From assembly GCA_905233375.1 (NCBI GenBank), contig CAJOEJ010000006.1, positions 1 through 64,000 on the forward strand: a stretch of 64,000 nt of DNA, in the 5' to 3' direction. Position numbers and translations under genes: made by a program. This DNA comes from Paludibacteraceae bacterium. Lineage in GTDB: Bacteria; Bacteroidota; Bacteroidia; Bacteroidales; Paludibacteraceae. Below are positions 7,914-16,035 of this stretch, one piece after another; within the stretch, counting starts at the first letter, position 1; every line of letters begins with the position of its first letter. The notes under the pieces were generated by a model. That model was not told where the DNA came from, did no database searches, and saw only the letters and a list, made by a program, of their open reading frames with translations.

Positions 7914-8691
7914 ATTTCATATACTTCCTCAGTTTCTTCTGGGCAAGGAGCAGCATCCAGTTCGGCGTGTGCTTGAGCAGCGGGGTACTCAGCCAGTTGA
8001 TGAAACCCGGCGTGTCGGCTTTCTTGCCTTTGAACAACTTCTTGAGGGCGCGCTTCACCAGTTTCTCCGGCGGAATACTTACGGTGAGGGCAACGGCTAA
8101 TTTGCGCAACTTGGGTGCCAGTCCGAACAAACCCGTATCTACCGCACCCGGTGCCATCACCGTGATATGCACGTTATACGGTTTCAGTTCGTACCACAGC
8201 GATTTGGAGAAATTATAGATGAACGCTTTGGAGGCGTTGTAGGTCTGGATACCCGGCATCGCCATCCAGGCGGACATGCTACTCATATTTAATATATACC
8301 CGCGCCTGCGCGCGCACATGTCAGCAGCAAACAGACGGGTCATCTTGGCGACGGTCATTACATGCAGTTGCAGCATCAGTTCGATGCGCCGCAGATCCGT
8401 TTGGCAGTACTCGTTGAAAAAGAACACGCCGGCGTTGTTGATCAGAATATCGATCTCCAGTCCCTGTTCCTTGCACCATGCGTACAGGTTCTCTGCCGCA
8501 TCGCTCAGACTCAGGTCGGCATAATGAGCGACCGTCTTCACGCCGTACTGCGCCGCAAGTTCTGCAGCTACTTGCGCCAGCTCTTTCTCCTGGTTCGAGA
8601 CCAGCAGCAGGTCGCAATGATAGTCCCGCGCCAGTTGGGTCGCGTACTGCAAGCCTATACCGCTACTTGCCCCCGTTACTAATGCGAGCAT
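7912..8691 (-). CDS. SDR-family NAD(P)-dependent oxidoreductase
   Basis: 259 aa. Classic short-chain dehydrogenase: TGASSGIG cofactor loop at residues 6-13, ILINNAGVFFF, catalytic Ser in ILNMSSMSAW and Tyr/Lys in YNASK, then PGAVDTGLF. It reduces or oxidises a carbonyl/hydroxyl on an unknown substrate. Third gene of an apparent operon: the 5-alpha-reductase-like and Old-Yellow-Enzyme genes lie just upstream and the latter overlaps its start by 29 nt. In several gut Bacteroidetes a 5-alpha-reductase, an OYE-type 5-beta-reductase and a 3-beta-hydroxysteroid dehydrogenase of the SDR family form a bile-acid/steroid set. By that analogy it may be a hydroxysteroid dehydrogenase; the substrate is inferred only. 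Confidence 0.85.
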   Translation of the reverse strand: MLALVTGASSGIGLQYATQLARDYHCDLLLVSNQEKELAQVAAELAAQYGVKTVAHYADLSLSDAAENLYAWCKEQGLEIDILINNAGVFFFNEYCQTDLRRIELMLQLHVMTVAKMTRLFAADMCARRRGYILNMSSMSAWMAMPGIQTYNASKAFIYNFSKSLWYELKPYNVHITVMAPGAVDTGLFGLAPKLRKLAVALTVSIPPEKLVKRALKKLFKGKKADTPGFINWLSTPLLKHTPNWMLLLAQKKLRKYMK

Positions 8692-9955
8692 CTTCTTCCA
8701 GTTTGGCTATTTCTCGTTTGATACGAGGAGCGATGACTTCACCGTCCCGTTCCACGCATTCGTGACATTTCATATTGAGCGTGTACATACGTCCCACGCA
8801 GTAGTTGGAGCGTCCGCAGCCGGCATGGTAATGCGGGTTCTCCTGCACGTGCCGGACGAAATCCGGATCTTTGATGAGCACATGCGCTATCTGGAACAAC
8901 TCGAATCCTTCGTCCATGATCTGCTGGCAGTTGTCGCCGCTCTGCACGCCGCCGACGTAGATGAGCGTCGTTTGGGCTTGTCGGAGTTCGTCGGCAAGTT
9001 CTTTCTGGAAGATCTTCGCCTTCTCCATGAAATAGAGCTCTTTGAACGGTGAGGTCGGCAGCATGATCTGATGCACGCCGGGTATGTTCAGCGCCGCTTT
9101 GAGCCACCAGAACGACTTCATCGGCATGTAGTGCGCCAGGGTCTTGTAGGGCATTGCACCGCTCAGAATCGTCATCGGCGAACGGCTTACCGTACCGCCG
9201 GACAGGACGATTCCGTGTACCTTGTGCTTGATGATCTGTTTCGCTATCTGCAGACCCTCTTCGATGGTCACACCGTGCCAGCAGTCGTCCCACATGTTAG
9301 TCTTGACCACCACCACCATGTCGTCCTTGGCATGCGCCATGACGGCATCCAGCACCTCGTTCATGAACCGGCAACGGTTCTCGAACGAACCGCCGTACTC
9401 GTCATGCCGGTGGTTCGTGCGCGGCGAGAGGAACTGCGAGATGAGGTACGCATGACCCGCATGGATCTCCACACAGTCGAAACCGCACTCGCGTGCCCAG
9501 TCGACCGCTTCGCCGAACTTCTGCACCAAGTGCTTTATCTCCGCCACTTTGAGGCGGCGGTGGATGGTCGGCGAGTAGAGGTTGAACCACGTATCGGCGC
9601 TGACGGGCATGCAATGACACGTGTAGAAATGCGTCATGTTACCGCAGTGACCGAGCTGGATGCTCGCTTTGGCACCCTCCGCATGGATAGCGTCGGTCAT
9701 CTTTTTCATATCGGGGATGATCTCCGGACGCACGTAGAGTTGTCCGTCGAAGGACACGCCGCTCAGATCCACGGCACAATACGCTACGGTCGTCATTCCT
9801 ACTCCGCCGCGGGCTACGGACACATGGTAGTTCTGCAACTCCTGCGTAGGCTTGTTGGCACGAGCCATATTCTCAAAAGCCGCGCTGCGGATGATTCGAT
9901 TCCGCAGCGTGACAGGTCCCAATGTATAGGGGGTAAAAAGCTTGTTTTCTTTCAT
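8663..9955 (-). CDS. NADH:flavin oxidoreductase (Old Yellow Enzyme / BaiCD-like)
   Basis: 430 aa. TIM-barrel flavin enzyme: start TPYTLGPVTLRNRIIRSA, active-site region QLGHCGNMTHF, CVEIHAGHAYLISQFLSP with NHRHDEYGGSFENR, and TLIYVGGVQSG near the phosphate site. The C-terminal tail has four Cys (AGCGRSNYCVGRMYTLNMKC, then HEC), which suggests an iron-sulfur cluster. The large NAD-binding domain of full-length BaiCD/2,4-dienoyl-CoA reductases is absent, so this is the barrel-only form. It probably reduces an enone C=C bond. It starts 7 nt after the 5-alpha-reductase-like gene and overlaps the SDR gene. Confidence 0.88.
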   Translation of the reverse strand: MKENKLFTPYTLGPVTLRNRIIRSAAFENMARANKPTQELQNYHVSVARGGVGMTTVAYCAVDLSGVSFDGQLYVRPEIIPDMKKMTDAIHAEGAKASIQLGHCGNMTHFYTCHCMPVSADTWFNLYSPTIHRRLKVAEIKHLVQKFGEAVDWARECGFDCVEIHAGHAYLISQFLSPRTNHRHDEYGGSFENRCRFMNEVLDAVMAHAKDDMVVVVKTNMWDDCWHGVTIEEGLQIAKQIIKHKVHGIVLSGGTVSRSPMTILSGAMPYKTLAHYMPMKSFWWLKAALNIPGVHQIMLPTSPFKELYFMEKAKIFQKELADELRQAQTTLIYVGGVQSGDNCQQIMDEGFELFQIAHVLIKDPDFVRHVQENPHYHAGCGRSNYCVGRMYTLNMKCHECVERDGEVIAPRIKREIAKLEEDARISNGGK

Positions 9956-9962
9956 TCTAAAT

Positions 9963-10772
9963 CTAATAAATAAACGGAATGATTCGTTTCAGTTTCTTGC
10001 GGTCGAACTCATCAGGGAACTCTTCTTCGTACTTATGGTAGATAGCGTTGCTGCGCGGAACAAGGTTGCAGCAGCTGAACCAGAAGAACAGCAGTCCTGC
10101 CAGCGACCAGGTGAGAATGGCAAAACCGAGCCATTCGGTTATTTCGCCTAAATAATTGGCACTCGTCACAAAGCGGTACATACCTTTCTTGGGCAGGTAA
10201 TGCTTCGTATCGCCGGGTTTGCGCAGATGACGGATGACGTAGTCCGAGTGCATGTTGATGATCCATCCGATAAAGAAAATCACCGTTCCGATGATGAATT
10301 GCGGGCTGCTGATCCATGCACTGGTGTAGAGGTTCGGGTAATACTGAGGCGCCAGATGGAACAGCCAGTAGCCCTGGATATAACCGTTGATCAGGTTCCA
10401 CGCCACCGACAGAAACATGATGATCACCGGCATCTTGCTCTTGCCTTTGAGCAGGAACGGGAATACGAACGAGCGCTGGAAATAATGGAACTCGAACAGG
10501 AGGAAGAACAACCAGTACGGTGCCTGTTTGGTCACACCTCCGTAGAGCGGGAACGACTTGAAATAGAGGTACAGCATCACGAAGAACACCGGACACTCCA
10601 TCATCAGCCAGCCCACCTTGTTGTTGATCGCAGGACCCCATTTCTCCGAACGCATCTTACCATACCCCGCGTCCACAAAATAGAGGGACACAAAAACCAC
10701 CAGACCCACTAAGAACATGACGTATAGCAGGTCATAAAAGAAATCAATTGAATAAATGTTTTCTATCGGCAT
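9963..10772 (-). CDS. Steroid 5-alpha-reductase family membrane enzyme (DUF1295-like)
   Basis: 269 aa, with about six to seven hydrophobic helices. The C-terminal half carries the 3-oxo-5-alpha-steroid 4-dehydrogenase signature: GWIINMHSDYVIRHLRKPGD, MYRFVTSANYLGEITEWLGF, and the cytoplasmic end YHKYEEEFPDEFDRKKLKR, close to the family ending. It should use NADPH to reduce a steroid or lipid enone in the membrane. First gene of the 5AR-OYE-SDR operon, with its own promoter whose spacer is a perfect palindrome. Other members of the fold include isoprenylcysteine methyltransferases, but the NYLGE motif favours the reductase. Confidence 0.85.
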   Translation of the reverse strand: MPIENIYSIDFFYDLLYVMFLVGLVVFVSLYFVDAGYGKMRSEKWGPAINNKVGWLMMECPVFFVMLYLYFKSFPLYGGVTKQAPYWLFFLLFEFHYFQRSFVFPFLLKGKSKMPVIIMFLSVAWNLINGYIQGYWLFHLAPQYYPNLYTSAWISSPQFIIGTVIFFIGWIINMHSDYVIRHLRKPGDTKHYLPKKGMYRFVTSANYLGEITEWLGFAILTWSLAGLLFFWFSCCNLVPRSNAIYHKYEEEFPDEFDRKKLKRIIPFIY

Positions 10773-10831
10773 ATTGTTTGTTATTTTACGTGTTGGATGT
10801 TACATCTTGGGCGTAACGCTCAAAAAGCCTG

Positions 10832-10863
10832 CAAAGTTACGAATAATTATTCGTATAAACAAA
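10832..10863 (-). promoter_or_regulatory. Promoter with an 18-bp palindromic operator, reductase operon
   Basis: Minus strand: -33 TTTG at 10860-10863, 20-nt spacer, -7 TAACTTTG at 10832-10839. The perfect palindrome TACGAATAATTATTCGTA occupies 10838-10855, filling most of the spacer and touching the -7 box. A repressor bound here would block RNA polymerase. No obvious cognate regulator gene is adjacent. Confidence 0.75.
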
Positions 10864-10869
10864 AAAATC

Positions 10870-11799
10870 TTAATATTTGTCAACTTTTTCTTGCTTTTGG
10901 CACACAAATAGCCCTAAAATGATTACAACCATTCCGATCCACTTGGCTGCCGGCAAGTGTTCCCCGAAGAAGAGGAACATCCACAGCGCCGTGAAAGCGG
11001 GACGGATATTATTGAACGCATTCGCCTGCGTGACACCGATCTGACGCAAGGCATAGCAGAACAGGATGAACGCTATCACGCTCGCAAAAACAGTCAGGTA
11101 CCCCACGCACCAAAGCGCCGTAACAAATTGTCCATTGTCCATTGTCCATTGTCCATTGTCGAAGACTTGTGGTCCTTCCTTCACGAACCAGATCGGAAGG
11201 AAGAACATCAGGCTGACCAGTTGCGTATAGAATACGAACGAGAGCGCGCTATACCGCACGGGCGCTTTGCGCATCATGATCGAGTCGATGACGGCTGCCG
11301 AGACGGCTGCAAACGCTAACAGAAAGCCCCAATAACTGCCGATCGAATAGTCGGTGCTGCCTACCAGACTCAGCACGAACACTCCCAAAGAGGAGATGAT
11401 GATACCGATGATGTTGTTGCGTGTCACGCGTTCGCGCAGCAGTACCGCCGCGAAGACCGGACTCAGCAACGGGCTGGTGGAGAGCAGCGTTTCGGCGATA
11501 GTGGGGCTGTTGAGCGCATCGTACGTAAACGTCTCCAACAGGTAGTACAGAAAAGGCTGGCAGAAACCGGCGATCAGGAACAACGGTACGTCTTTCCACT
11601 CTAAGCGTTGCAGACAGAACAGCGAATGATTCCGGCGCACCAGACCCACGACGAGCATCAACAGCACCGCCGGAACGAACCGCATCACGATCATCGTGAA
11701 CGGAGGCAGAACGATCAGGGCATGCTTGATAGCAATACCGCTCACCGACCAGATGATCATCGAGACGATGAGGGCGATTATAGGAAGGGACTTCTTCAT
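10870..11799 (-). CDS. DMT-superfamily (EamA) permease
   Basis: 309 aa, about ten predicted helices in two EamA halves (MIIWSVSGIAIKHAL; LLALQ-like second half with VFASVIAFILFCYALRQIGV). It probably exports small metabolites; the substrate is unknown. The ATG at 11799 has GAGG 7 nt upstream and is preferred over the in-frame ATG at 11811. Between helices of the two halves the protein reads FDNGQWTMDNGQFV. This comes from a 33-nt TTGTCCA heptamer array (11128-11160), an insertion of 11 codons in a loop. It lies 19 nt after the acyltransferase gene. Confidence 0.85.
   Translation of the reverse strand: MKKSLPIIALIVSMIIWSVSGIAIKHALIVLPPFTMIVMRFVPAVLLMLVVGLVRRNHSLFCLQRLEWKDVPLFLIAGFCQPFLYYLLETFTYDALNSPTIAETLLSTSPLLSPVFAAVLLRERVTRNNIIGIIISSLGVFVLSLVGSTDYSIGSYWGFLLAFAAVSAAVIDSIMMRKAPVRYSALSFVFYTQLVSLMFFLPIWFVKEGPQVFDNGQWTMDNGQFVTALWCVGYLTVFASVIAFILFCYALRQIGVTQANAFNNIRPAFTALWMFLFFGEHLPAAKWIGMVVIILGLFVCQKQEKVDKY
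11128..11160 (-). repeat. In-frame heptamer repeat (TTGTCCA)x4.7 inside the DMT permease gene
   Basis: A perfect 7-nt tandem array of 33 nt, exactly 11 codons, encoding an Asp-Asn-Gly-Gln-Trp-Thr-Met type repeat in a loop. Confidence 0.9.
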
Positions 11800-11818
11800 T
11801 GTAAACCTCATGCGAGTA

Positions 11819-12703
11819 TTAGATCGAGCTCGGCCAGGTATTGTGTTCGATTCCCGCTAAACGACATATCGTTGCGTGTGTTTCATTCAACAAGCGTTCG
11901 GTCTCTGCCGCCCGGGGCTTGCTCGTGTCAGGGAAGATAGGCGCGCCGATGACTACCTGCACCAGAGGCTCCTCTTTAGGACCGAACAGGCGGTAGATAC
12001 CCGTTCTCGGACGGTAAGTGACCGCGAAAGGCAGGAGCGGTTTGTTGTATTTGTACGACATCGTGAACGCTCCTTTCTGGAACGGGCGCAAGGGCTTGTA
12101 CCAGTTCCACCGTTTGGCTTCCGGGAAGATATGGAACCAGTATCCTAATTCGTTGTACTGGTCAAACGCGGCGTTGAAGGCTTTCATGGCGCTCAGTCCC
12201 GCAGACGCTTCGGGAATGGGTATTCCACCCACAATACGCAGGAAAAACTGGTCTTTGGTCTTGAAGTTGGGCGCGAACATCGGGATACGCGTGTGGTACG
12301 AGGCATGGAAAGTGGTCAGCACGGACGCGCAGTCATGGCGGTAGCAGTGGTTGGCTACCGTGATCGCCCCACGGCTCATGTCAAACTGCTTGAGCCAGCG
12401 ACGCACGCTGCATGAACTGCGGTGCCAGCGCTTTTCGCCTTCGATGCGCCAGCGCAGTCCGTATTTGAAACGCAAGAGCCATCCTAACGGACGCAGAATG
12501 AACAGGTAGCCTAAGAACATGAACCGTTTGTTGCGGGGGGACTCGTCGAAATACGGATAGTTGGCATCCACTTCCTGAAAATCGCGGTCATACACAGGTT
12601 TGTACAAACCTACATAGGGATCATCCTCCGGATACTCCGTCGTCACCGGGGGAACATACGTCCCGGGACTGACTTTCAAATCGTTATATCGTTTGTTTTC
12701 CAT
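11819..12703 (-). CDS. Lysophospholipid acyltransferase family protein
   Basis: 294 aa. Catalytic motif VANHCYRHDCASV is a true HX4D; HIFPEAKRWNWYKPLRPFQK supplies the second block and KPLLPFAVTYRP the PlsC-like third block. A hydrophobic segment near residues 62-80 (FMFLGYLFILRPLGWLL) may anchor it. It probably acylates a lysophospholipid or related glycolipid. This is the second such enzyme in the window (the other is at 4770-5801), and the two differ in motif spacing. The first in-frame ATG is at 12701-12703; the 12704-12740 upstream tract is a TCTTCAA heptamer array. Confidence 0.8.
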   Translation of the reverse strand: MENKRYNDLKVSPGTYVPPVTTEYPEDDPYVGLYKPVYDRDFQEVDANYPYFDESPRNKRFMFLGYLFILRPLGWLLRFKYGLRWRIEGEKRWHRSSCSVRRWLKQFDMSRGAITVANHCYRHDCASVLTTFHASYHTRIPMFAPNFKTKDQFFLRIVGGIPIPEASAGLSAMKAFNAAFDQYNELGYWFHIFPEAKRWNWYKPLRPFQKGAFTMSYKYNKPLLPFAVTYRPRTGIYRLFGPKEEPLVQVVIGAPIFPDTSKPRAAETERLLNETHATICRLAGIEHNTWPSSI

Positions 12704-12770
12704 TATCAATTTTCAATCTTCAATCTTCAATCTCCAATTCTCCTCCCTTGAGGGGAGGTCGGGAGGGGTT
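12704..12770. repeat. Heptamer tract plus GC-rich palindrome between acyltransferase and HAD genes
   Basis: 12704-12737 is a degenerate TCTTCAA 7-nt array. 12738-12770 is a copy of the GC-rich palindrome (CTCCTCCCTTGAGGGGAGG, then TCGGGAGGGGTT) ending 1 nt before the HAD stop codon. Two different repeat families are joined end to end here. Confidence 0.85.
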
Positions 12771-12771
12771 C

Positions 12772-13377
12772 TCAACTCCCAATTAATAAAAACCTCGCTC
12801 CCACCGCCCGCGCACTCGCTCCGTCTTTCTCATCGCGGTCGCCGACGAAGAGGGTCGTCTTCGGGTCTGCCTGCAGCATCTCCATCACCCGCCGGGCACT
12901 CGCTTCCGAGGGTTTGAGTGCACCTAACTGCGGTGCGTCCACGATCAGGTCAAACTGCTTCGGGTCGATACCCAGGGCGTGCAGCTTGTCCGGCACGCAC
13001 CCGTAGTCGGAGTAGATCGCCAGGGTGAGACCTCTCGCTTTGCCTTCCGCTATCAGCGCTAATGCTTCCGGACGCGCAGGGTGGTACTTGGCGATGAGAC
13101 GCACCATCGTCGGCAGATAGACGTGGTGGTACCATTGGGCGGCAATACGCGGACCCCACCAGTGCCCCCGAGCCATGTTGGCAAAGAAGATATCGAAGAA
13201 CTCCTCACCCGTGGCGTACTGCACTTTGTGCATGTGTCTCCGCGCCAGGCGCTCGGACATCAGCAACGGCAGACACCACCACAGGCGCTGTACCATTCGT
13301 GCGGCTAACCCGCGTTTGTCGTACAGCGTGCCGTCCACATCAAACACGATCGTTTGTATGTCCTTACTTAGCTCCAT
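12772..13377 (-). CDS. HAD-superfamily hydrolase
   Basis: 201 aa, cytoplasmic. Motif I FDVDGTLYD (nucleophile and acid Asp), a helical cap region (LWWCLPLLMSERLARRH), motif II AIYSDYG, motif III Lys in GALKPSEASARRV, motif IV FVGDRDEKDGASA. Probably a phosphatase on a small phosphorylated metabolite; the substrate cannot be told. The ATG at 13377 has AAAGGG just upstream. It overlaps the end of the GH3 gene by 14 nt, so the two are co-transcribed and probably coupled. Confidence 0.85.
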   Translation of the reverse strand: MELSKDIQTIVFDVDGTLYDKRGLAARMVQRLWWCLPLLMSERLARRHMHKVQYATGEEFFDIFFANMARGHWWGPRIAAQWYHHVYLPTMVRLIAKYHPARPEALALIAEGKARGLTLAIYSDYGCVPDKLHALGIDPKQFDLIVDAPQLGALKPSEASARRVMEMLQADPKTTLFVGDRDEKDGASARAVGARFLLIGS

Positions 13378-15211
13378 TCCCTTTCTTCTTTCGTCCTGCG
13401 GCACGCTTACGGCGGCGTTCGTCGATCTTGTCTGCGCGGTCTATAATCGTATCGCCTAAGCGCTCGAAACCGGTCTCGATGCGTTGCAGCAGGTTAAAAC
13501 GGTTACGGCGTTTCTCGTCCTGCATGAGCAGGTTGAACTTGAATTGTCCGTCACGGAAACCGTCTTTGAGGCACGCCGCTTTGAATCGGGCATATGCGTT
13601 TGAAAGCAGGATGTGTGTCTCCGGATCGTGCAGACGGAACGACTGGCGTTTGGACTCGTATTCGAGGTTGATATGCTGCAGTTTCTCATCCACCACTTTG
13701 GTGAACTCTTCCGCCCGCTCCTGCGTCATCTTCTCGTCTTCGAACTCAAAGTAGAAATGGTACTTCGACTCGTCTATATCCGCGAAGCCGACGAAGAACT
13801 TGGTCTTGATACCGGTCTCTTCTTCCGCCTGGTGTACGGCTTCGATGAACTGCGGTTCGTACAGCTTCTCGCCGGTCATGGACACGATGCCGTTCACCTT
13901 GGATACCATATGCACGGTCGGGGTCTCACGGAACTTGCCGCCCACCTCCACCAGGTCGTTCATGTTATAGCGGAACAAGCCCGAGTAGGTCGTCACGTAT
14001 GCGCAGTAACGCTTGCCGTACTCCAACTCGTCTATCTGGCGGAAATGTTTGCGCGGGGCGTCCAGCTCGCTCTCCTCCACGAACTCGTAGTAATGGAACT
14101 GCGGGAACAACACCGACTCGTTCGTCTCGTCCAGCGAGAAACCGAAACGGCACTCCGTCGCGATATAACCTAATTCCTGATAATACGTCTTGTCCCAGTT
14201 GAACTGGTCCATATACTTGTCCATGTATATCTTGGTGTTGCCGCATTTCCATGTACTGAGGTACTGCAGCCACGGCCAGAAATCACGCGGGTACAGGTGT
14301 CCCGTCTCCTCCAGGATCTTGCGCAACTCGGCGGCGCGTTCCGGCTTAGGGGATATATAGGCGTCCAGCTCCGATCGGATCTCAAACGGGATCTCGAAGT
14401 TCTCGCTGATACCACCGGTCTCGATGTCGTGAATCATCTCCTCGGTGTTCTCGTTCATCACGCGCAGCAACTCGAGGATGGTGGAGGGGTTTGCCGTTGC
14501 CCACAGGGTCACGTCGCGGTGTTGCAGCGCCAGACGCATCAACGTGTAGTTGCGTGCGCCGTAGTCGGGGATCGACATGACGGCTGCAGGACCCGTATAG
14601 TGCTTCTTGATAATAGGCGGGATGTCGCGCACGAGCACGCCGCTCACGGCGCCGAACAGCGTGCCGTCAGGAGCGTAACCTTCGCACTCTTTGCCCACCG
14701 TCGTGAAGATATGTCCGCCGAAGATACGGCTGCGGTGCTTGACGAAGTTCCACGTCCATATATGGCTCATCTTGCCGTACACGTCCTTCAGGTACTTGTG
14801 CGTCATCGGGATCCATTTGGGTTCGCTCGTCGTACCAGAGGTCGTGGCGTACATATCCGGCTTGCCCGGAAACAGCACGTTCTCCTCGCCGTGCTTGTGA
14901 CGCTCCACGTAGGGACGCAGCGTCTCGAAACTGTTGTTCACCGGCACATACAGACGGTACAGGCGGAACAGGTCGTCCGCTGTCGTGGCGCTCAGAATGC
15001 GGTCAAAATGGTGCTCTCTTCCATACACTGTATCACGCGAAATAGTGAGTATGTCACGTAATGTTTTCTCCGCGGTGTGACGAGGCTTGCGGCTCCAGAA
15101 ACGAAGACGTAACGTCTGCCAGCCGCCGACCATCATCAGCATCGTGTTGATCAACCACGGATAAGGCAAAGCTCTGCCTTCCTTGTCCAAATAGGGTTTG
15201 TCTTTTTTCAT
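13364..15211 (-). CDS. GH3 auxin-responsive-promoter family protein (acyl-acid amido synthetase-like)
   Basis: 615 aa. An ANL-superfamily enzyme related to plant GH3 proteins. The ATP/AMP site reads YATTSGTTSEPKWIPMT, followed by GISENFEIPFEIRSELDAYI and the later adenylate motif YSGLFRYNMNDLVEVGG; SMTGEKLYEPQF marks the hinge. In plants GH3 joins jasmonate or auxin to amino acids; bacterial members are widespread in Bacteroidetes but their substrates are mostly unknown. The ATG at 15211 lies about 14 nt after the predicted transcription start. It heads a minus-strand run of GH3, HAD hydrolase, acyltransferase and permease. Confidence 0.85.
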   Translation of the reverse strand: MKKDKPYLDKEGRALPYPWLINTMLMMVGGWQTLRLRFWSRKPRHTAEKTLRDILTISRDTVYGREHHFDRILSATTADDLFRLYRLYVPVNNSFETLRPYVERHKHGEENVLFPGKPDMYATTSGTTSEPKWIPMTHKYLKDVYGKMSHIWTWNFVKHRSRIFGGHIFTTVGKECEGYAPDGTLFGAVSGVLVRDIPPIIKKHYTGPAAVMSIPDYGARNYTLMRLALQHRDVTLWATANPSTILELLRVMNENTEEMIHDIETGGISENFEIPFEIRSELDAYISPKPERAAELRKILEETGHLYPRDFWPWLQYLSTWKCGNTKIYMDKYMDQFNWDKTYYQELGYIATECRFGFSLDETNESVLFPQFHYYEFVEESELDAPRKHFRQIDELEYGKRYCAYVTTYSGLFRYNMNDLVEVGGKFRETPTVHMVSKVNGIVSMTGEKLYEPQFIEAVHQAEEETGIKTKFFVGFADIDESKYHFYFEFEDEKMTQERAEEFTKVVDEKLQHINLEYESKRQSFRLHDPETHILLSNAYARFKAACLKDGFRDGQFKFNLLMQDEKRRNRFNLLQRIETGFERLGDTIIDRADKIDERRRKRAAGRKKKGNGAK

Positions 15212-15229
15212 ATGCACACTTTTGCGCCG

Positions 15230-15261
15230 CAAAAGTACAAAAAAAAAATGACATACGCAAA
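15230..15261 (-). promoter_or_regulatory. Promoter of the GH3 operon
   Basis: Minus strand: extended -33 TTTGCGTATGTC (caaa at 15258-15261), 20-nt T-rich spacer, -7 TACTTTTG at 15230-15237. It is divergent from the response-regulator promoter, with less than 40 bp between the two -33 boxes. Confidence 0.8.
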
Positions 15262-15297
15262 CTTTTACATGTTTTTCTTAAAAAAAATACTTTTCTG

Positions 15298-15328
15298 TTG
15301 TATGTTTGAAAAAAAAGTTGTACCTTTG
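15298..15328 (+). promoter_or_regulatory. Promoter of the response regulator
   Basis: TTG at 15298-15300 (TTGTATGTTT), 20-nt spacer, -7 TACCTTTG at 15321-15328. The start site is about 18 nt before the ATG at 15351. Confidence 0.7.
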
Positions 15329-15350
15329 CACCCCAAAATGGCAACTTTGC

Positions 15351-16019
15351 ATGAGTACCAAAATACTTATCATAGACAGTGACGTCAGCCTGTCGGTCGT
15401 GCTGGGCGACTACCTCGTCAGCCGCGGGTATAAGACCCAGCGGGTCTCCGAGGGGCGGCAGGCGCTCGACCTGATCAGTGCGACCCATTTCGATGCGGTG
15501 CTCATGGAGCTCCAGGGGCTCGGCATGAACGGATTCGAACTGCTGCGTGAGATTCGGCATCGGGACGCATGGCTGCCGGTGATCGTACTCACCACCCGCA
15601 ATGACCGCGAAGACCAGATGAGAGCCTTCCAGCTCGGCTGCGACGACTACCAGATCAAACCCTTTACGATGGACCTCGTTATCTGCCGTATCGAAGCCAT
15701 CCTGCGGCGCGTTAGGCATGAGGAGAATAACAAGCAGAAACTCTTCACCCTCAACGGGCATGTCTTCGATTCGGTACATCAGACTTTTGACGGCAAACAT
15801 CTGTCCGGCAGAGAGAGCGACCTGCTTCTGATGCTCTGCCGCCATCAGGACGAGGTGGTGGACCGGCACGCTATCCTCGCTGCCTTGTGGAAAGAGGATA
15901 ATGCCTTCACATCACGCTCCCTGGGCGTGTTCATTAATCATCTGCGTGCCTTCCTCCGTCCCGCCGGATTCGAGATCCTCGCCCTCCGCCGCAAAGGATA
16001 CAAACTCATAGAAAAATAA
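15351..16019 (+). CDS. OmpR-family response regulator with Glu in place of the phospho-Asp
   Basis: 222 aa. Receiver domain (1-118): acidic pair in LIIDSDVSL (D9, D11), conserved Thr in VIVLTTRND and Lys103 in YQIKPF are kept. The expected phospho-acceptor Asp is Glu53 (AVLMELQGLGMNG). The C-terminal winged-helix domain ends with FINHLRAFLRP and LRRKGYKLIEK, the usual OmpR/PhoB ending. No histidine kinase gene is next to it. Asp-to-Glu at this position often mimics the phosphorylated state, so it may be constitutively active or phosphorylation-independent. It is divergent from the GH3 operon and followed 16 nt later by rpe. Confidence 0.88.
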   Translation: MSTKILIIDSDVSLSVVLGDYLVSRGYKTQRVSEGRQALDLISATHFDAVLMELQGLGMNGFELLREIRHRDAWLPVIVLTTRNDREDQMRAFQLGCDDYQIKPFTMDLVICRIEAILRRVRHEENNKQKLFTLNGHVFDSVHQTFDGKHLSGRESDLLLMLCRHQDEVVDRHAILAALWKEDNAFTSRSLGVFINHLRAFLRPAGFEILALRRKGYKLIEK

Positions 16020-16035
16020 TAATCACCAATAACCA

